Part shown: positions 5,304-14,001 of the stretch, piece by piece
How the letters are laid out: every line of letters starts with the position of its first letter
How positions within the stretch are numbered: the first letter of the stretch is position 1
Source: Actinomycetota bacterium
Lineage (GTDB): Bacteria; Actinomycetota; Humimicrobiia; Humimicrobiales; Humimicrobiaceae
Direction: 5' to 3'
Assembly (NCBI GenBank): GCA_023475715.1
Contig: JAMCVO010000119.1
Location: 1 to 20,368, forward strand
Length of the DNA: 20,368 nucleotides
Made by a program: the position numbers and the translations under genes
The notes under the pieces: model-generated
The model's input: the letters and a program-made list of their open reading frames with translations, nothing else
What the model was told of the DNA's origin: nothing
The model's database searches: none

Positions 5304-6806
5304 ATGGAAAGCAAGAAGAGCAAAAAATATATCATAGCTGATTTTGGTGCAAGCAACGGACCTGATAGTGTTGGGACTTACTACGGAAATAAATTTGAAA
5401 TTGAAATACTGCACAGATTTGAAAACAGCCAGGTGCTATTAAGCGGCAGATATTACTGGGATATATTAAGACTTTTCAGTGAATTGAAAAAAGGCATTTC
5501 AGCAGCTTTTAATAAGTTCGACAATATCAGGTCCGTTGCTGTTGATACATGGGGATTGGATTTCGGCCTTATTGATAAATCAGGGAAGCTTATTTCCAAT
5601 CCTTTAACTTACAGGGATCCCGATAAATCAAGCAGAGCTCCGGAGAATCTTTTGAAAACAATAACACAGGAAGAATTTTATGAGCTTATAGGATATTTTG
5701 CTCTGCCGATTGCACCTGCATTTTATCTCGAGAAGCTTGTCAGCGAAAAAAGCTATGAACTTGAAAATACTTACAAATTCCTGCCGTTGTCCGATCTTCT
5801 TAATTATTTTCTGACCGGAAATTTCGCCATAGAATACTCAATGGCATGCAGTACCCTTATGGTGAATTGCAGGACAAAGACCTGGGAGGATAAAATAATC
5901 AAAAATTCCGGTTTCTCAAAAAGTATTCTCTCCGATATTATTGACCCTGGAGTAAAAGTAGGCAATGTTTCAATGGAGCTGTGCAATGAAATGAGCATAA
6001 AACCTTTTCCGGTTGCAGCAGCAACAGGCCATGATACAGCTTCGGCAGTTGCCGGTATTCCTCTGGATTCTAAAGAGACGGCGCCGACTTTTCTTTCAAC
6101 GGGAACATGGCTGGTCCTTGGAATAGAAACTGATAGTCCGATTATAAATTTTGATGCATTAAAGCATATGTTCACAAATGAAGGTGGTGTTTTAAAAAAG
6201 AATTTTTTTGCAAGAAACTTAACCGGATTCTGGATTATACAGCAATGTATTGACAAATGGCAAAGATTAAATGGCAATAAAATTTCATGGAGAGAAATTG
6301 ACGAGTCATACAGAGTGGCGCAACCTTTTTTGACGTTCATTAATACGGAAGATCCGGTTTTCCTGCAAAATAATGATGACATGCCTCAACTGATAAGAAA
6401 CTATTGCTTGCAAAACAACATGCCTGTACCTCAGTCTATCGGTGAGATTTCAAGATGTATTTATGAAAGTTTGGTAATGACTGTTAAACATTATTATGAA
6501 TTACTTGTTAAATATTGCGGCAGGAAAATAAATAAACTCCACCTGAATGGAGGAGGAGTGCACAACAGACTTTTCTGCCAATGGCTTTCAAATGCCATCG
6601 GGATTACAATTGTTGCAGGGACTGCTGAAGCATCTTCTGTCGGCAATTTATTGATGCAGCTTATGGCAGACAATGAAATTAAGAGTATTGAAGAAGGAAG
6701 GCTGCTGTCATTTAATTCAAGCAATTTGATAATATATGAGCCCTTAGATTACGATTTATGGGAAAACAAATATAAGGAATATTTAAATATTTTTAATATA
6801 AAATAA
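5304..6806 (+). CDS. rhaB: FGGY carbohydrate kinase, rhamnulokinase-like
   Basis: The protein phosphorylates a sugar, by homology L-rhamnulose, with ATP. Family landmarks run in order: ATP-site start YIIADFGASNG, HRFENSQV, YYWDILRLF, VDTWGLDFGLIDKSG, LTYRD, ATGHDTASAVAGIPL (its Asp is the catalytic base), FLSTGTW, NEGGV, LNGGGVHNRLFCQWL and AGTAEASSVGN. This set is that of RhaB rather than glycerol or xylulose kinase. The open frame reaches back to an ATG at 5229, but conserved sequence starts only about 33 codons later and no clear ribosome site is seen; I chose the Met at 5304 (500 residues, near the usual length); 5292 is equally possible. A lone TATAAT lies at 5187-5192. The residue after GAS is N rather than the usual S. 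No rhamnose isomerase or aldolase is in the window, so the true sugar may be another deoxyketose. Confidence 0.88.
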   Translation: MESKKSKKYIIADFGASNGPDSVGTYYGNKFEIEILHRFENSQVLLSGRYYWDILRLFSELKKGISAAFNKFDNIRSVAVDTWGLDFGLIDKSGKLISNPLTYRDPDKSSRAPENLLKTITQEEFYELIGYFALPIAPAFYLEKLVSEKSYELENTYKFLPLSDLLNYFLTGNFAIEYSMACSTLMVNCRTKTWEDKIIKNSGFSKSILSDIIDPGVKVGNVSMELCNEMSIKPFPVAAATGHDTASAVAGIPLDSKETAPTFLSTGTWLVLGIETDSPIINFDALKHMFTNEGGVLKKNFFARNLTGFWIIQQCIDKWQRLNGNKISWREIDESYRVAQPFLTFINTEDPVFLQNNDDMPQLIRNYCLQNNMPVPQSIGEISRCIYESLVMTVKHYYELLVKYCGRKINKLHLNGGGVHNRLFCQWLSNAIGITIVAGTAEASSVGNLLMQLMADNEIKSIEEGRLLSFNSSNLIIYEPLDYDLWENKYKEYLNIFNIK

Positions 6807-6888
6807 ATTTTTTGCTTCGGATCGCACAGATAATTTTCCGTTTTTAAAAATTATTCCAGACAAAATAGATTACAATAGATATTTTTTA

Positions 6889-6900
6889 TTAAACGTTTAC
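6889..6900 (+). promoter_or_regulatory. LacI-family operator candidate
   Basis: TTAAACGTTTAC contains the perfect palindrome TAAACGTTTA with the central CG that most LacI/GalR-family operators share. It lies 83 bases before the first UroD-like gene and about 1.2 kb before the LacI-type gene of the same run. A weak -35/-10 (GTTTAC 6895-6900, TATAAG 6917-6922, 16 apart) overlaps its right half, which would fit repression. I saw no second copy in the window. Confidence 0.55.
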
Positions 6901-6982
6901 TTTTTTATAAAAATTTTATAAGATTACTTAACAAAAAAATTTTTTTATTAAAAATAACCAGTTAATTTTTTCAGAAGTAGAA

Positions 6983-8095
6983 ATGATAAAGCTAAATTCA
7001 ACCGAAAGGGTACTAAACACATTTGAAGGAAAGCTCCTGGACAGGCTGCCTGTTTTTGACATTATCCATAATGTGGAATTCATAGAACACGTAAGCGGAG
7101 AGAAGTTGACTTCTTCAAATGCAGAAGATATAACATGCAAAGCTGTACGCAATACTCTTGACCTGGTAAGGCATTTCAGGGTTCCTGATTTCCTGGGCAA
7201 GTTTGAAACAGAAGATGAGGATGGGTTTAAATACAGAGAAGAGTGGTGGACAAAACAAATAACATATATTCCCATAAAAACTCTCCAGCAGGCAAAAGAA
7301 ATGATGTTAAGGGATATTGAAAGAATATATAAAGCCATTGACTTGAAAAAATTCTGTTTTCAGGCACTGGAACAGGTCAACCTTTTTGGTGAATATTTTA
7401 GAGATCCTGAAGAGTTAAATATGGCTTTTGAAAGAGTTGCCGGGAAATTAGACGACACAATGATGATTGCGCCTGAGACAGTGCCCGGTCTTTACACAGC
7501 TACTCACAGGTTTGGTTTTCAATGGCTTATATATGTATATTATGATTATCCTGATGTTTTTAATCAATATTATGATGCACTTGTTGATCATGAGCTTTTT
7601 AAGATAGACTGCTTTGGTCCTACAGGACTTTCAAAAGTTGCGATGATTTCTGAAGCTGTAGCTTTTAATACAGGACTTTTATGGCCCCTGCCTTTTATAA
7701 AAGAAAATGTTTATCCAAGAATAAAGAAATGTATAGACAGATGGAAAAAATACGGATATTACGTTATCTATCATAGCGACGGCAATAAATGGGAAATTTG
7801 CCAGGATATTATAAAAATGGGAGCCGATTCAATAAATCCATTTGAACCTCTGGCGACAATGGATATAAAGAAATTCAGGCAGCTTTATCCTGACACCGTT
7901 TGCGGTTCAATGATCGATTGCCAGGATTTGCTTGCATTTGGGAACCCCCGGCAGGTTAAAGAAGCTACATTGAAAGCAATAGAGGATTCCGGCGGCGCAA
8001 GGACTCTTATCGGTTCTACCTCTGAAATTCATCCGGAAATAAAGCTTGAAAATGCTCTGATGATGTATGAAACTGCCCGGAATTATTCGCTTTAA
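6983..8095 (+). CDS. UroD-superfamily protein (uroporphyrinogen decarboxylase/methyltransferase fold), group with HSDGN motif
   Basis: A 370-residue TIM-barrel protein of the UroD/MtaA/CmuA superfamily. Landmarks: an N-terminal STERVLNTFEGKLLDRLPVF, the core MIAPETVPGLYTATHRFGFQ, the strand YYVIYHSDGNKWEICQDIIK (H264, D266), GADSINPFEP and the C-terminal GGARTLIGSTSEIHPE. It is not a heme-pathway HemE: the HemE N-terminal RQAGRY motif is absent. Relatives include zinc-dependent corrinoid methyltransferases, but the zinc motif HxC is here HSD, so catalysis may differ. Members of this group often sit with sugar transporters and are uncharacterised. It starts behind a weak purine site and probably forms an operon with the LacI gene 35 bases downstream. 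Confidence 0.8.
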   Translation: MIKLNSTERVLNTFEGKLLDRLPVFDIIHNVEFIEHVSGEKLTSSNAEDITCKAVRNTLDLVRHFRVPDFLGKFETEDEDGFKYREEWWTKQITYIPIKTLQQAKEMMLRDIERIYKAIDLKKFCFQALEQVNLFGEYFRDPEELNMAFERVAGKLDDTMMIAPETVPGLYTATHRFGFQWLIYVYYDYPDVFNQYYDALVDHELFKIDCFGPTGLSKVAMISEAVAFNTGLLWPLPFIKENVYPRIKKCIDRWKKYGYYVIYHSDGNKWEICQDIIKMGADSINPFEPLATMDIKKFRQLYPDTVCGSMIDCQDLLAFGNPRQVKEATLKAIEDSGGARTLIGSTSEIHPEIKLENALMMYETARNYSL

Positions 8096-8130
8096 ATATT
8101 TATTATTTATCAAAAAAATAACCATTTTTT

Positions 8131-9174
8131 ATGGACAAGATAAAAAAAAGGGCAACAATTAAAGATATTGCAAAGCATACAGGTTTTTCAATAGCTACAG
8201 TATCAAGAGTTCTTAATAAAAAAGGATTATTCTATAGCACCAAAACCTTTGAAAAGATACAGAAAGCAATAAAGGAAATGGATTACCACCCTGATGCGGT
8301 TGCCAGAGGTTTAAAAACGCAAAAAACTTTTAACATAGCATTTCTGGAACCATGGATTTCAGATTTCTTTTCGGAAGTTTTTTTAGGTGTACAGGATGCA
8401 GCAAATAAAGCAGGCTATTCGGTAGCTATATTCAGTTCAAACTACGACAAAGAACAGGAAAAAAGAAATGTTAATACAATATTGTCAAACAGACTTGATG
8501 GTATTATCATCTCATCGGCAATCCTGGATAAGCAAAGCCTGGTAAAAATCAGCCAGCAGAAGATTCCTGTTGTTGCTATAGAAAAAATTATTGATGGTTC
8601 TTTAATATCCTGTATAACTATAAAAAATAAAGAAATATCAAAGAGAGCTATAGAATACCTGATAAATCTGGGGCACAAAAATATTGGTTTTATCTCTGAA
8701 CCTCTGGATATGGGTAATCTGATATACAGGTTTAAAGGTTATAAAGAGGCACTTTCGGATAATGGATTGACTTTGGATGAATCTATTGTTTTTATCGATG
8801 AAACATTCAGGAGGCAGAGATATTTGACTTATTATGATTTTACAAAAAAGAATTTAGAAAAAATAAAATCCTGCACAGCATTGTTTATAACTTCTGATGA
8901 AGCCGCGCTCGCCGTCATGAAAGCATTGAGCGATGAAGGAATAAGCGTTCCTTATGATATTTCTATTATAGGTTTCGATGGTCTGGATATGTCAAAATAT
9001 TTAATTCCCAGTATTACTACCATAGTGCAGCCAAGATATGAAATGGGATTTAAGGCCATGGCGTTATTGCTGGATTTAATTGATGGTAAAAATACGGGAA
9101 GTATTGAACTTAAAGCTGAGTTATTAATTGGGGAATCGACTTGTAAACCTAATAAAAAAAAGAAAACTAAATAA
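8131..9174 (+). CDS. LacI-family transcriptional regulator
   Basis: A 347-residue repressor of the LacI/GalR family. Residues 8-30 form the helix-turn-helix and start of the hinge: ATIKDIAKHTGFSIATVSRV, followed by YHPDAVARGLKTQKT. The periplasmic-binding-protein-like core follows (IAFLEPWISDFFSEVFLGVQ, RLDGIIISSA, NLGHKNIGFIS, ALFITSDEAALAVMKAL, ISIIGFDGLDMSKYLIPSIT). It ends in a Lys-rich tail. It should bind a sugar or sugar phosphate as inducer and control the neighbouring genes, probably through the palindrome at 6889. There is no good ribosome site before the ATG at 8131, which may keep its level low. Confidence 0.93.
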   Translation: MDKIKKRATIKDIAKHTGFSIATVSRVLNKKGLFYSTKTFEKIQKAIKEMDYHPDAVARGLKTQKTFNIAFLEPWISDFFSEVFLGVQDAANKAGYSVAIFSSNYDKEQEKRNVNTILSNRLDGIIISSAILDKQSLVKISQQKIPVVAIEKIIDGSLISCITIKNKEISKRAIEYLINLGHKNIGFISEPLDMGNLIYRFKGYKEALSDNGLTLDESIVFIDETFRRQRYLTYYDFTKKNLEKIKSCTALFITSDEAALAVMKALSDEGISVPYDISIIGFDGLDMSKYLIPSITTIVQPRYEMGFKAMALLLDLIDGKNTGSIELKAELLIGESTCKPNKKKKTK

Positions 9175-9227
9175 TAAAAGTAAGTTTTTAATAAATGCAG
9201 CCTTTATGAAAAGGAGTTAAAAAATTT

Positions 9228-10412
9228 ATGATTGAAATTAATAATAAAATAGACTTTGAAATAAATTATGCAGAAATTGAAAAAAGAAAAGAGCGGATAA
9301 GGAAAACCTGGCAATACAAACAGGTTGACCACATACCAATTGGCATTTATGTAATAGATAATAAAGAGAGATTTACCAGAAAAGAAATAGAAACAGAAAA
9401 GGAAAAAAACTTACGGTTTGACCTTAATTCAATTAAAAAATCTCTGAACCTGCTGCCTGATGATTATATACCTTTTTTAAAGCCCGAAGTCGGGTGTACC
9501 ACAGTTCCAACAATCCTGGGATGCAAAGTAAGCTATACCGAACAATTTGAAAACTATTCTACCGTAAAAGAATCAATAGTCCATAGGATAGAAGATCTTG
9601 AAAAGCTGGATATACCGCAAGACAAAAATGAAATAATAAAAAAAGGTCTTATGCCGGTAAATCTTGAAAAAATTAATTATTATAAAACGGTGACAAAAGG
9701 CTCAATCGATATGACAGGTATTGACATTGGGGGTGTACTGTGCGGTTCTGTGGATATAATGGATTCAAATCTGTTTTATATGTCACTCATTACAGAAAAA
9801 GAAAGGATGCTGGATTATCTCGAAAAATTATCAGATTTATATATAAAAGTTCAGGAGATCCTAACCGGTGAAATCGGTGATTTAAATAAGATGACGAACA
9901 TTGATTGGGATGTATCCTGGTATCCCGAAGGTCATAAAGGCTATTTAAGTGATGATCCCTGTGCCAATTTTGGAATAAGCACTTTTGAAATATTCAGTAA
10001 ACCTTTTAATAAAAAAATATATGACAGATTTGGTTATGGCGGATTTCATAATTGTGGTCCTCATCCATGCGCACCTGCCTATCTTCAATATGATGAAAAA
10101 GATTCCAGCAAAAAAGTAAAAGCCATAAACTGCTCATTGCAGTTTACTTATAAGGAATTGGATAGATACATTTCGACTTTTAGCGGAAGTGAAACTATAT
10201 TATATTTTTTATTTGAGGAGGAGTTTTATGATTCAAAGAAGGCAATTGAATTATATAGAGAGCTTGCAGATAAGGGAATGAAATACAATGTTGTCTGCAT
10301 ACCTTCTTATCCTCTTGACGCTTCTTCACATAGCGACAATGATATAAGAGATATTTACAAAGAATTTTTAAAAATAAGTAAAGAATATGCATTATCACTT
10401 AAATTTGGATAA
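9228..10412 (+). CDS. second UroD-superfamily protein with HxC zinc-type motif
   Basis: A 394-residue, more diverged UroD-superfamily protein. It opens with RKERIRKTWQYKQVDHIPIG, the typical 'R...W..K.VDRIPV' entry, then IPFLKPEVGCTTVPTILGC, GIDIGGVLCGSVDI and, in the barrel's late strand, GFHNCGPHPCAPAYL (H274, C276, C281). H-x-C in this place is the zinc-binding pair of MtaA/MtbA-type methyltransferases that activate a thiol; a third ligand could be the Cys in YNVVCIPSYP. So methyl transfer from or to a corrinoid or thiol is a fair guess, though no corrinoid protein is in the window. AAGGAG lies about 14 bases before the ATG. It follows the LacI gene by 53 bases and is likely in its operon. 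Confidence 0.75.
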   Translation: MIEINNKIDFEINYAEIEKRKERIRKTWQYKQVDHIPIGIYVIDNKERFTRKEIETEKEKNLRFDLNSIKKSLNLLPDDYIPFLKPEVGCTTVPTILGCKVSYTEQFENYSTVKESIVHRIEDLEKLDIPQDKNEIIKKGLMPVNLEKINYYKTVTKGSIDMTGIDIGGVLCGSVDIMDSNLFYMSLITEKERMLDYLEKLSDLYIKVQEILTGEIGDLNKMTNIDWDVSWYPEGHKGYLSDDPCANFGISTFEIFSKPFNKKIYDRFGYGGFHNCGPHPCAPAYLQYDEKDSSKKVKAINCSLQFTYKELDRYISTFSGSETILYFLFEEEFYDSKKAIELYRELADKGMKYNVVCIPSYPLDASSHSDNDIRDIYKEFLKISKEYALSLKFG

Positions 10413-10421
10413 TTGTTTATA

Positions 10422-10481
10422 TTGACAATTTATATGATAATAGTAAAATTATTACAAATTATCAAAAAGAATCATTATAAT
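10422..10481 (+). promoter_or_regulatory. tandem promoters of the ABC importer operon
   Basis: Two overlapping candidates: TTGACA (10422-10427) with 16 bases to TAAAAT (10444-10449), and TTACAA (10452-10457) with 18 bases to TATAAT (10476-10481). Either gives a leader of 120 bases or more before the binding-protein gene. Confidence 0.55.
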
Positions 10482-10541
10482 ACATAATAATAATCCAATA
10501 ACCTAAAACCAAACCAATAAAATTTTTAATTGAAATAAGAC

Positions 10542-10613
10542 AGGAGGTGATTTATAGAGATTAAATTTATCCTTATGTTTTTTAAATTTATAAAACGAAA
10601 GGAAAAGCAATGA
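10542..10613 (+). promoter_or_regulatory. strong Shine-Dalgarno without a normal gene, and a 12-codon frame coupled to the binding-protein start
   Basis: AGGAGGTGA at 10542-10550 is a full anti-16S match, yet no ATG, GTG or TTG lies at the right distance. Downstream, ATG 10575 opens a 12-residue frame (MFFKFIKRKEKQ) whose TGA (10611-10613) overlaps the ATG at 10610 as ATGA. The same frame is open back to the TGA at 10548-10550, with ATA at 10554 and ATT at 10560 as the only candidates near the strong site. It may be a leader peptide coupled to the next gene; this is suggestive only. Confidence 0.3.
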
Positions 10614-12028
10614 AAAAATTTTGGGTATTTTTATTAATTGCGGTTTTTTCAGTTTCCATGGTAGGGTTGGGAGCAGGTTGCAAAACCAGCGGAACTGCAG
10701 CTACCGAAACTACCGCAGCAGAGACAACCTCAGTTGCTACGACGGCAGCTTCAGAGACAACCGCAGCCGAAACTCAAACCAGTGAAGTTGGCGAGCCTGC
10801 TTCACCAATAAAGATAGTTGTCTGGGATTGGCAAGCAGGTACTGCAGCATACGATAATGCTCTCAATGAAATCAACAGCAAATACAATCAAATGCATCCA
10901 AACGTTACCATTGAAAGAACAGCTTACAACCTGTCCGAATATTCAGAGCTCATAAAAACAGCAGTTCAAAGCAATACACTTCCGGATTTGTTCGGGCTTT
11001 ATCAGGGCACGATGGAAAGGGAAGTTGAAAAAACGGGCATACTTCATGTTTTTGATAATGATATAAACGCTGACCCGGTATGGAAGGAAAACCTTGGCAA
11101 AACCCTTGAATTAGGCGGTATTAGAAGCGCAGACAATAAAATAGTTCAGATACCTTACGATATTTTCTATCTGGCAGGCATTGGATATAGAAATGTTCTT
11201 GAAAATATGAAAAGCTCGGAAGATGAAGTAAAAGGTCTAAAGTCTTATAAAGCACTCGGAGATCTCTGTCAGAGATTTAAAGAAGAAGGATACCCGACAT
11301 GGTTCCTTAGCGCAGGCCTTGCGGGAGCATATCTTCTCAGGGAAAGATTTTATGTATGGTCATATTCAGTAGCTAAAGATGCTAATGTCATATATGAAGC
11401 AGAAAACGGAAAACGTTCATGGACGGAAGAACCTTTCCTTAAAGCTGCTGAAGCTGTAAAAGAAACAGCAAGAATGATGAGGGAAGATACTGCTGCTCTG
11501 GATGCACAAACCGACAACTACGGAATTCTTCTTAAACAGGAAGCATGGGGCGGATGGTATGAAGGGCCCTGGTCGGTAGGTATTCTGCTAGATAATAAAA
11601 CGGCTATCGACAACGTATTTTATTTCTTCCTGCCGCCCGTTTCAGACGATGCTCTTCCAAACACCTGGGCTGCTGATGCAGGGCAGGTTCTTGCAATGAG
11701 GGAAGATAATCCCAACAAAGATCAGGTAATTAAATATCTTAAATATCTCGCAACTCCGGAAGTAAGTGCAATATTTATCAAAAACCTGATACATCCCGCA
11801 GGAAAATTTCCGGATAATTGGAAAGACATAGCTCCGGTTCCTGTGTTTGTACAGGGTGTAGAGATGTATCAGAGCAGTAATGTAGCTCCATGGATAGTTT
11901 ATACACCTGATGTAGAGACGGCTTTGCTTACTAACATTTCACTGATTTATACAGGTGAGCTTACACCTATGGAAGGGCTTCAGAAAATAGATGAAGCAAC
12001 CAAAGCTTACTGGGATACACAGAAGTAA
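10610..12028 (+). CDS. sugar ABC importer, extracellular substrate-binding lipoprotein (family 1)
   Basis: The 472-residue protein captures a sugar outside the membrane and hands it to the two permeases encoded downstream. Residues 1-23 are a lipoprotein signal (KKFWVFLLIAVFSVSMVGLG) with lipobox LGAG before Cys24, the lipidation site. Residues 25-62 are a flexible linker built almost only of Thr, Ala, Glu and Ser. The binding domain begins at IKIVVWDWQAG and shows the family pattern NEINSKYNQMHPNVTIE, LPDLFGLYQG, and near the end DNPNKDQVIKYLKYLATPE. The ligand cannot be read from sequence. The ribosome site GAAAGGAAAAG precedes the ATG. A stable hairpin follows the gene, as is common after highly expressed binding-protein genes. 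Confidence 0.92.
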   Translation: MKKFWVFLLIAVFSVSMVGLGAGCKTSGTAATETTAAETTSVATTAASETTAAETQTSEVGEPASPIKIVVWDWQAGTAAYDNALNEINSKYNQMHPNVTIERTAYNLSEYSELIKTAVQSNTLPDLFGLYQGTMEREVEKTGILHVFDNDINADPVWKENLGKTLELGGIRSADNKIVQIPYDIFYLAGIGYRNVLENMKSSEDEVKGLKSYKALGDLCQRFKEEGYPTWFLSAGLAGAYLLRERFYVWSYSVAKDANVIYEAENGKRSWTEEPFLKAAEAVKETARMMREDTAALDAQTDNYGILLKQEAWGGWYEGPWSVGILLDNKTAIDNVFYFFLPPVSDDALPNTWAADAGQVLAMREDNPNKDQVIKYLKYLATPEVSAIFIKNLIHPAGKFPDNWKDIAPVPVFVQGVEMYQSSNVAPWIVYTPDVETALLTNISLIYTGELTPMEGLQKIDEATKAYWDTQK

Positions 12029-12080
12029 TCAAAAACTTTTGAAGTTTATTTAATAAACCTTAAAAGCTTTGTTTGGAAAA

Positions 12081-12112
12081 TAATGCAGGACATGCAAAAC
12101 TGTCCTGCATTA
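12081..12112 (+). promoter_or_regulatory. 12-bp perfect hairpin between binding-protein and permease genes
   Basis: TAATGCAGGACA (12081-12092) pairs perfectly with TGTCCTGCATTA (12101-12112) around the 8-base loop TGCAAAAC. It is followed by a run of A, not T, so it is not a classical terminator on this strand. It more likely protects the 3' end of the binding-protein message or lowers read-through into the permease genes, giving more binding protein than permease. Confidence 0.75.
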
Positions 12113-12182
12113 AAAAAAAATAGACAGATATTTTAAAGACTAATTTTATGGATATTTTTTATAAATCAGGCAGAAACTTGTT

Positions 12183-13094
12183 ATGGAAGCTTATTTAAAT
12201 CGCAGAAGATTTACAAGAAATATTGAACCTTACGGCTGGCTTTCCCCTTCAATGCTTCTTTTTATTATTTTTTTAGTTTATCCTATCATTTTTTCAATTA
12301 TTTTAAGCTTTTTCGAATGGCGAGGTTACAGTACCGATATATTCAGCAAGTTTGTCGGTTTTCAGAATTTTATCAAACTTCTTAAGGATGGACTTTACTG
12401 GCAGTCATTAAAAAACACATTAATACTTGTTTTAGTTGTGGTTTTTATTCAAAATGCGATTGCATTGTTTCTTGCTCTTGTTCTTTATTTTGGAAAATTC
12501 AAATACAGCAATTTAATCAGGGCGCTCATTTTTTTTCCGGGAGTAATTTCAGCGATAATTATCGGTCTTGTATTCAGAAAATTTTTGGAGTTGAGCGGAC
12601 CTGTAAACACACTTTTAAAATCAATGGGTTTGGATATGCTTGCCCAACCCTGGCTTGCAACCAAATCTTTAACGATATGGATAGTTTCTATTGTGACAAC
12701 CTGGCAATGGGTAGGTTATAACATGGTAATTTTTTATGCCGGACTTCAGAATGTTGAAAATAACCTTTTAGAAGCCGCTTACATTGACGGAGCTAATATG
12801 AACCAGGCTATATTCAGAATTGTAATACCAATGTTAAAACCTGTAATTTTTCTTTCAATGATTTTAAATTTCATTGGAGGATTCAGGATTTATGATATAA
12901 TTTGGGCTACGACAAGGGGCGGGCCCGTTCATTCTTCTGAAGTGCTTACAACTTATATGTATTACCAGTCATTTCAGTCAAATGGGCCGAGCAACATGGG
13001 CTATGCATCCGCTATTTCGGTTACTCTTACGCTAATTGTAATTATTTTTGCCGCTGTAAGGATTAAATTCTTTGTAAAAGAAGGCAGGATCTGA
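12183..13094 (+). CDS. sugar ABC importer permease, MalF/UgpA type
   Basis: A 303-residue inner-membrane permease with about six membrane segments (roughly 22-43, 78-103, 112-131, 162-186, 218-237, 273-294). The cytoplasmic EAA loop, which docks the ATPase, is at residues 197-216 (EAAYIDGANMNQAIFRIVIP). The N-terminal LSPSMLLFIIFLVYPIIFSI is typical for this subunit of family-1 carbohydrate importers. The ATG at 12183 has only a weak site, and the gene lies 154 bases after the binding-protein gene, beyond the hairpin. Confidence 0.93.
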   Translation: MEAYLNRRRFTRNIEPYGWLSPSMLLFIIFLVYPIIFSIILSFFEWRGYSTDIFSKFVGFQNFIKLLKDGLYWQSLKNTLILVLVVVFIQNAIALFLALVLYFGKFKYSNLIRALIFFPGVISAIIIGLVFRKFLELSGPVNTLLKSMGLDMLAQPWLATKSLTIWIVSIVTTWQWVGYNMVIFYAGLQNVENNLLEAAYIDGANMNQAIFRIVIPMLKPVIFLSMILNFIGGFRIYDIIWATTRGGPVHSSEVLTTYMYYQSFQSNGPSNMGYASAISVTLTLIVIIFAAVRIKFFVKEGRI

Positions 13095-13137
13095 TTGGAA
13101 TGTTGGTAATAAGATTCAAAAAGGAAAGAAAAGTTTA

Positions 13138-14001
13138 ATGCAGAAATTAACAATAGGCCAAAAATTATTTACAAGGATTGTCATAACAATTACGCTTATC
13201 ATAATATTGGTACCTTTATTTTGGATTTTTTTCCTTGCATTTAAAAGGCCAAATGAAATATTTGAATCAACTTTATTTATTTTCCCAAAGAATTTCCATT
13301 TTACATTGGATAATTTTTTAACCTCCGTAACTTTTATTCAAAAAACCTTAAAAATTTCTTATGTAAGGATGTATTTAAACAGTATAATTGTAACAAGCGG
13401 AGGACTCATAATTTCGATGCTGGCTGCTTCTTTTGCAGCTTTTGCTATGGTTCATTATAAATTCAGAACCAAAGAACTTTACTATACATTCATATTGCTT
13501 AGCTACATGATTCCCGTGCAGGTGCTTTTAATACCTCTTTATATAGTTTTGCAGAAATTGTCTCTTTTAAATACCTATGCGGCACTTATTTTTCCTTATG
13601 CAACCATGTCTATTCCCATTGCAACTTTAATTTTACGCAACTTTTTTTCGCAGGTGCCTTATGAATTTACGGAAGCTGCACATCTCGATGGAGCAACAAG
13701 TTTTCAGATATTCAAAAATATCTATCTTCCTCTCGCAAGACCCGCACTTGCAACTTGTATCATTTTTCTTTTTTTGGAGATGTGGAACGAATTTTTATTT
13801 GCATTTATATTCATCAGGGTTGACAGTCTTCAGACGCTCCCGCTTGCAATGTCCAGGATAGGAATTGGTGCGCGGGCAGTTATCCCATGGGGAATTTACG
13901 GCGCTTCAATAGTTATAGCAATTGTGCCGATATTTATAATATTTATGATATTTCAAAAATGGTTCATAAGCGGGCTTATAGCAGGAGGGATAAAAGGTTA
14001 A
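13138..14001 (+). CDS. sugar ABC importer permease, MalG/UgpE type
   Basis: The 287-residue partner permease has six membrane segments and the EAA loop at about 179-198 (EAAHLDGATSFQIFKNIYLP). It ends with the usual QKWFISGLIAGGIKG, a strong family signature. AAGGAAAG lies upstream of the ATG. No ATP-binding subunit is encoded in the window, so a shared MsmX/UgpC-like ATPase from elsewhere must energise the importer. Its stop codon overlaps the ATG of the DeoR gene (TAATG), and the last codons carry the AGGAGGG that serves as that gene's ribosome site. Confidence 0.94.
   Translation: MQKLTIGQKLFTRIVITITLIIILVPLFWIFFLAFKRPNEIFESTLFIFPKNFHFTLDNFLTSVTFIQKTLKISYVRMYLNSIIVTSGGLIISMLAASFAAFAMVHYKFRTKELYYTFILLSYMIPVQVLLIPLYIVLQKLSLLNTYAALIFPYATMSIPIATLILRNFFSQVPYEFTEAAHLDGATSFQIFKNIYLPLARPALATCIIFLFLEMWNEFLFAFIFIRVDSLQTLPLAMSRIGIGARAVIPWGIYGASIVIAIVPIFIIFMIFQKWFISGLIAGGIKG

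Noticed and set aside
5804..6382. 192-codon frame on the minus strand inside the kinase gene
   Set aside because: It is the mirror of a strongly conserved kinase and has no ribosome site or family features of its own.
6830..6854. Terminator after the kinase gene
   Set aside because: The inverted repeat ATAATTTT/AAAATTAT is purely AT and lacks a clear T-run, so it is expected by chance here.
10682..10800. Phase-variable repeat in the binding-protein linker
   Set aside because: The Thr/Ala/Glu repeat is degenerate at DNA level with no long identical units, so it is a protein linker and not a slippage tract.
12081..12112. Rho-independent terminator after the binding-protein gene
   Set aside because: The stem is followed by A on the transcribed strand, not by T; it is kept as an mRNA-stabilising hairpin.
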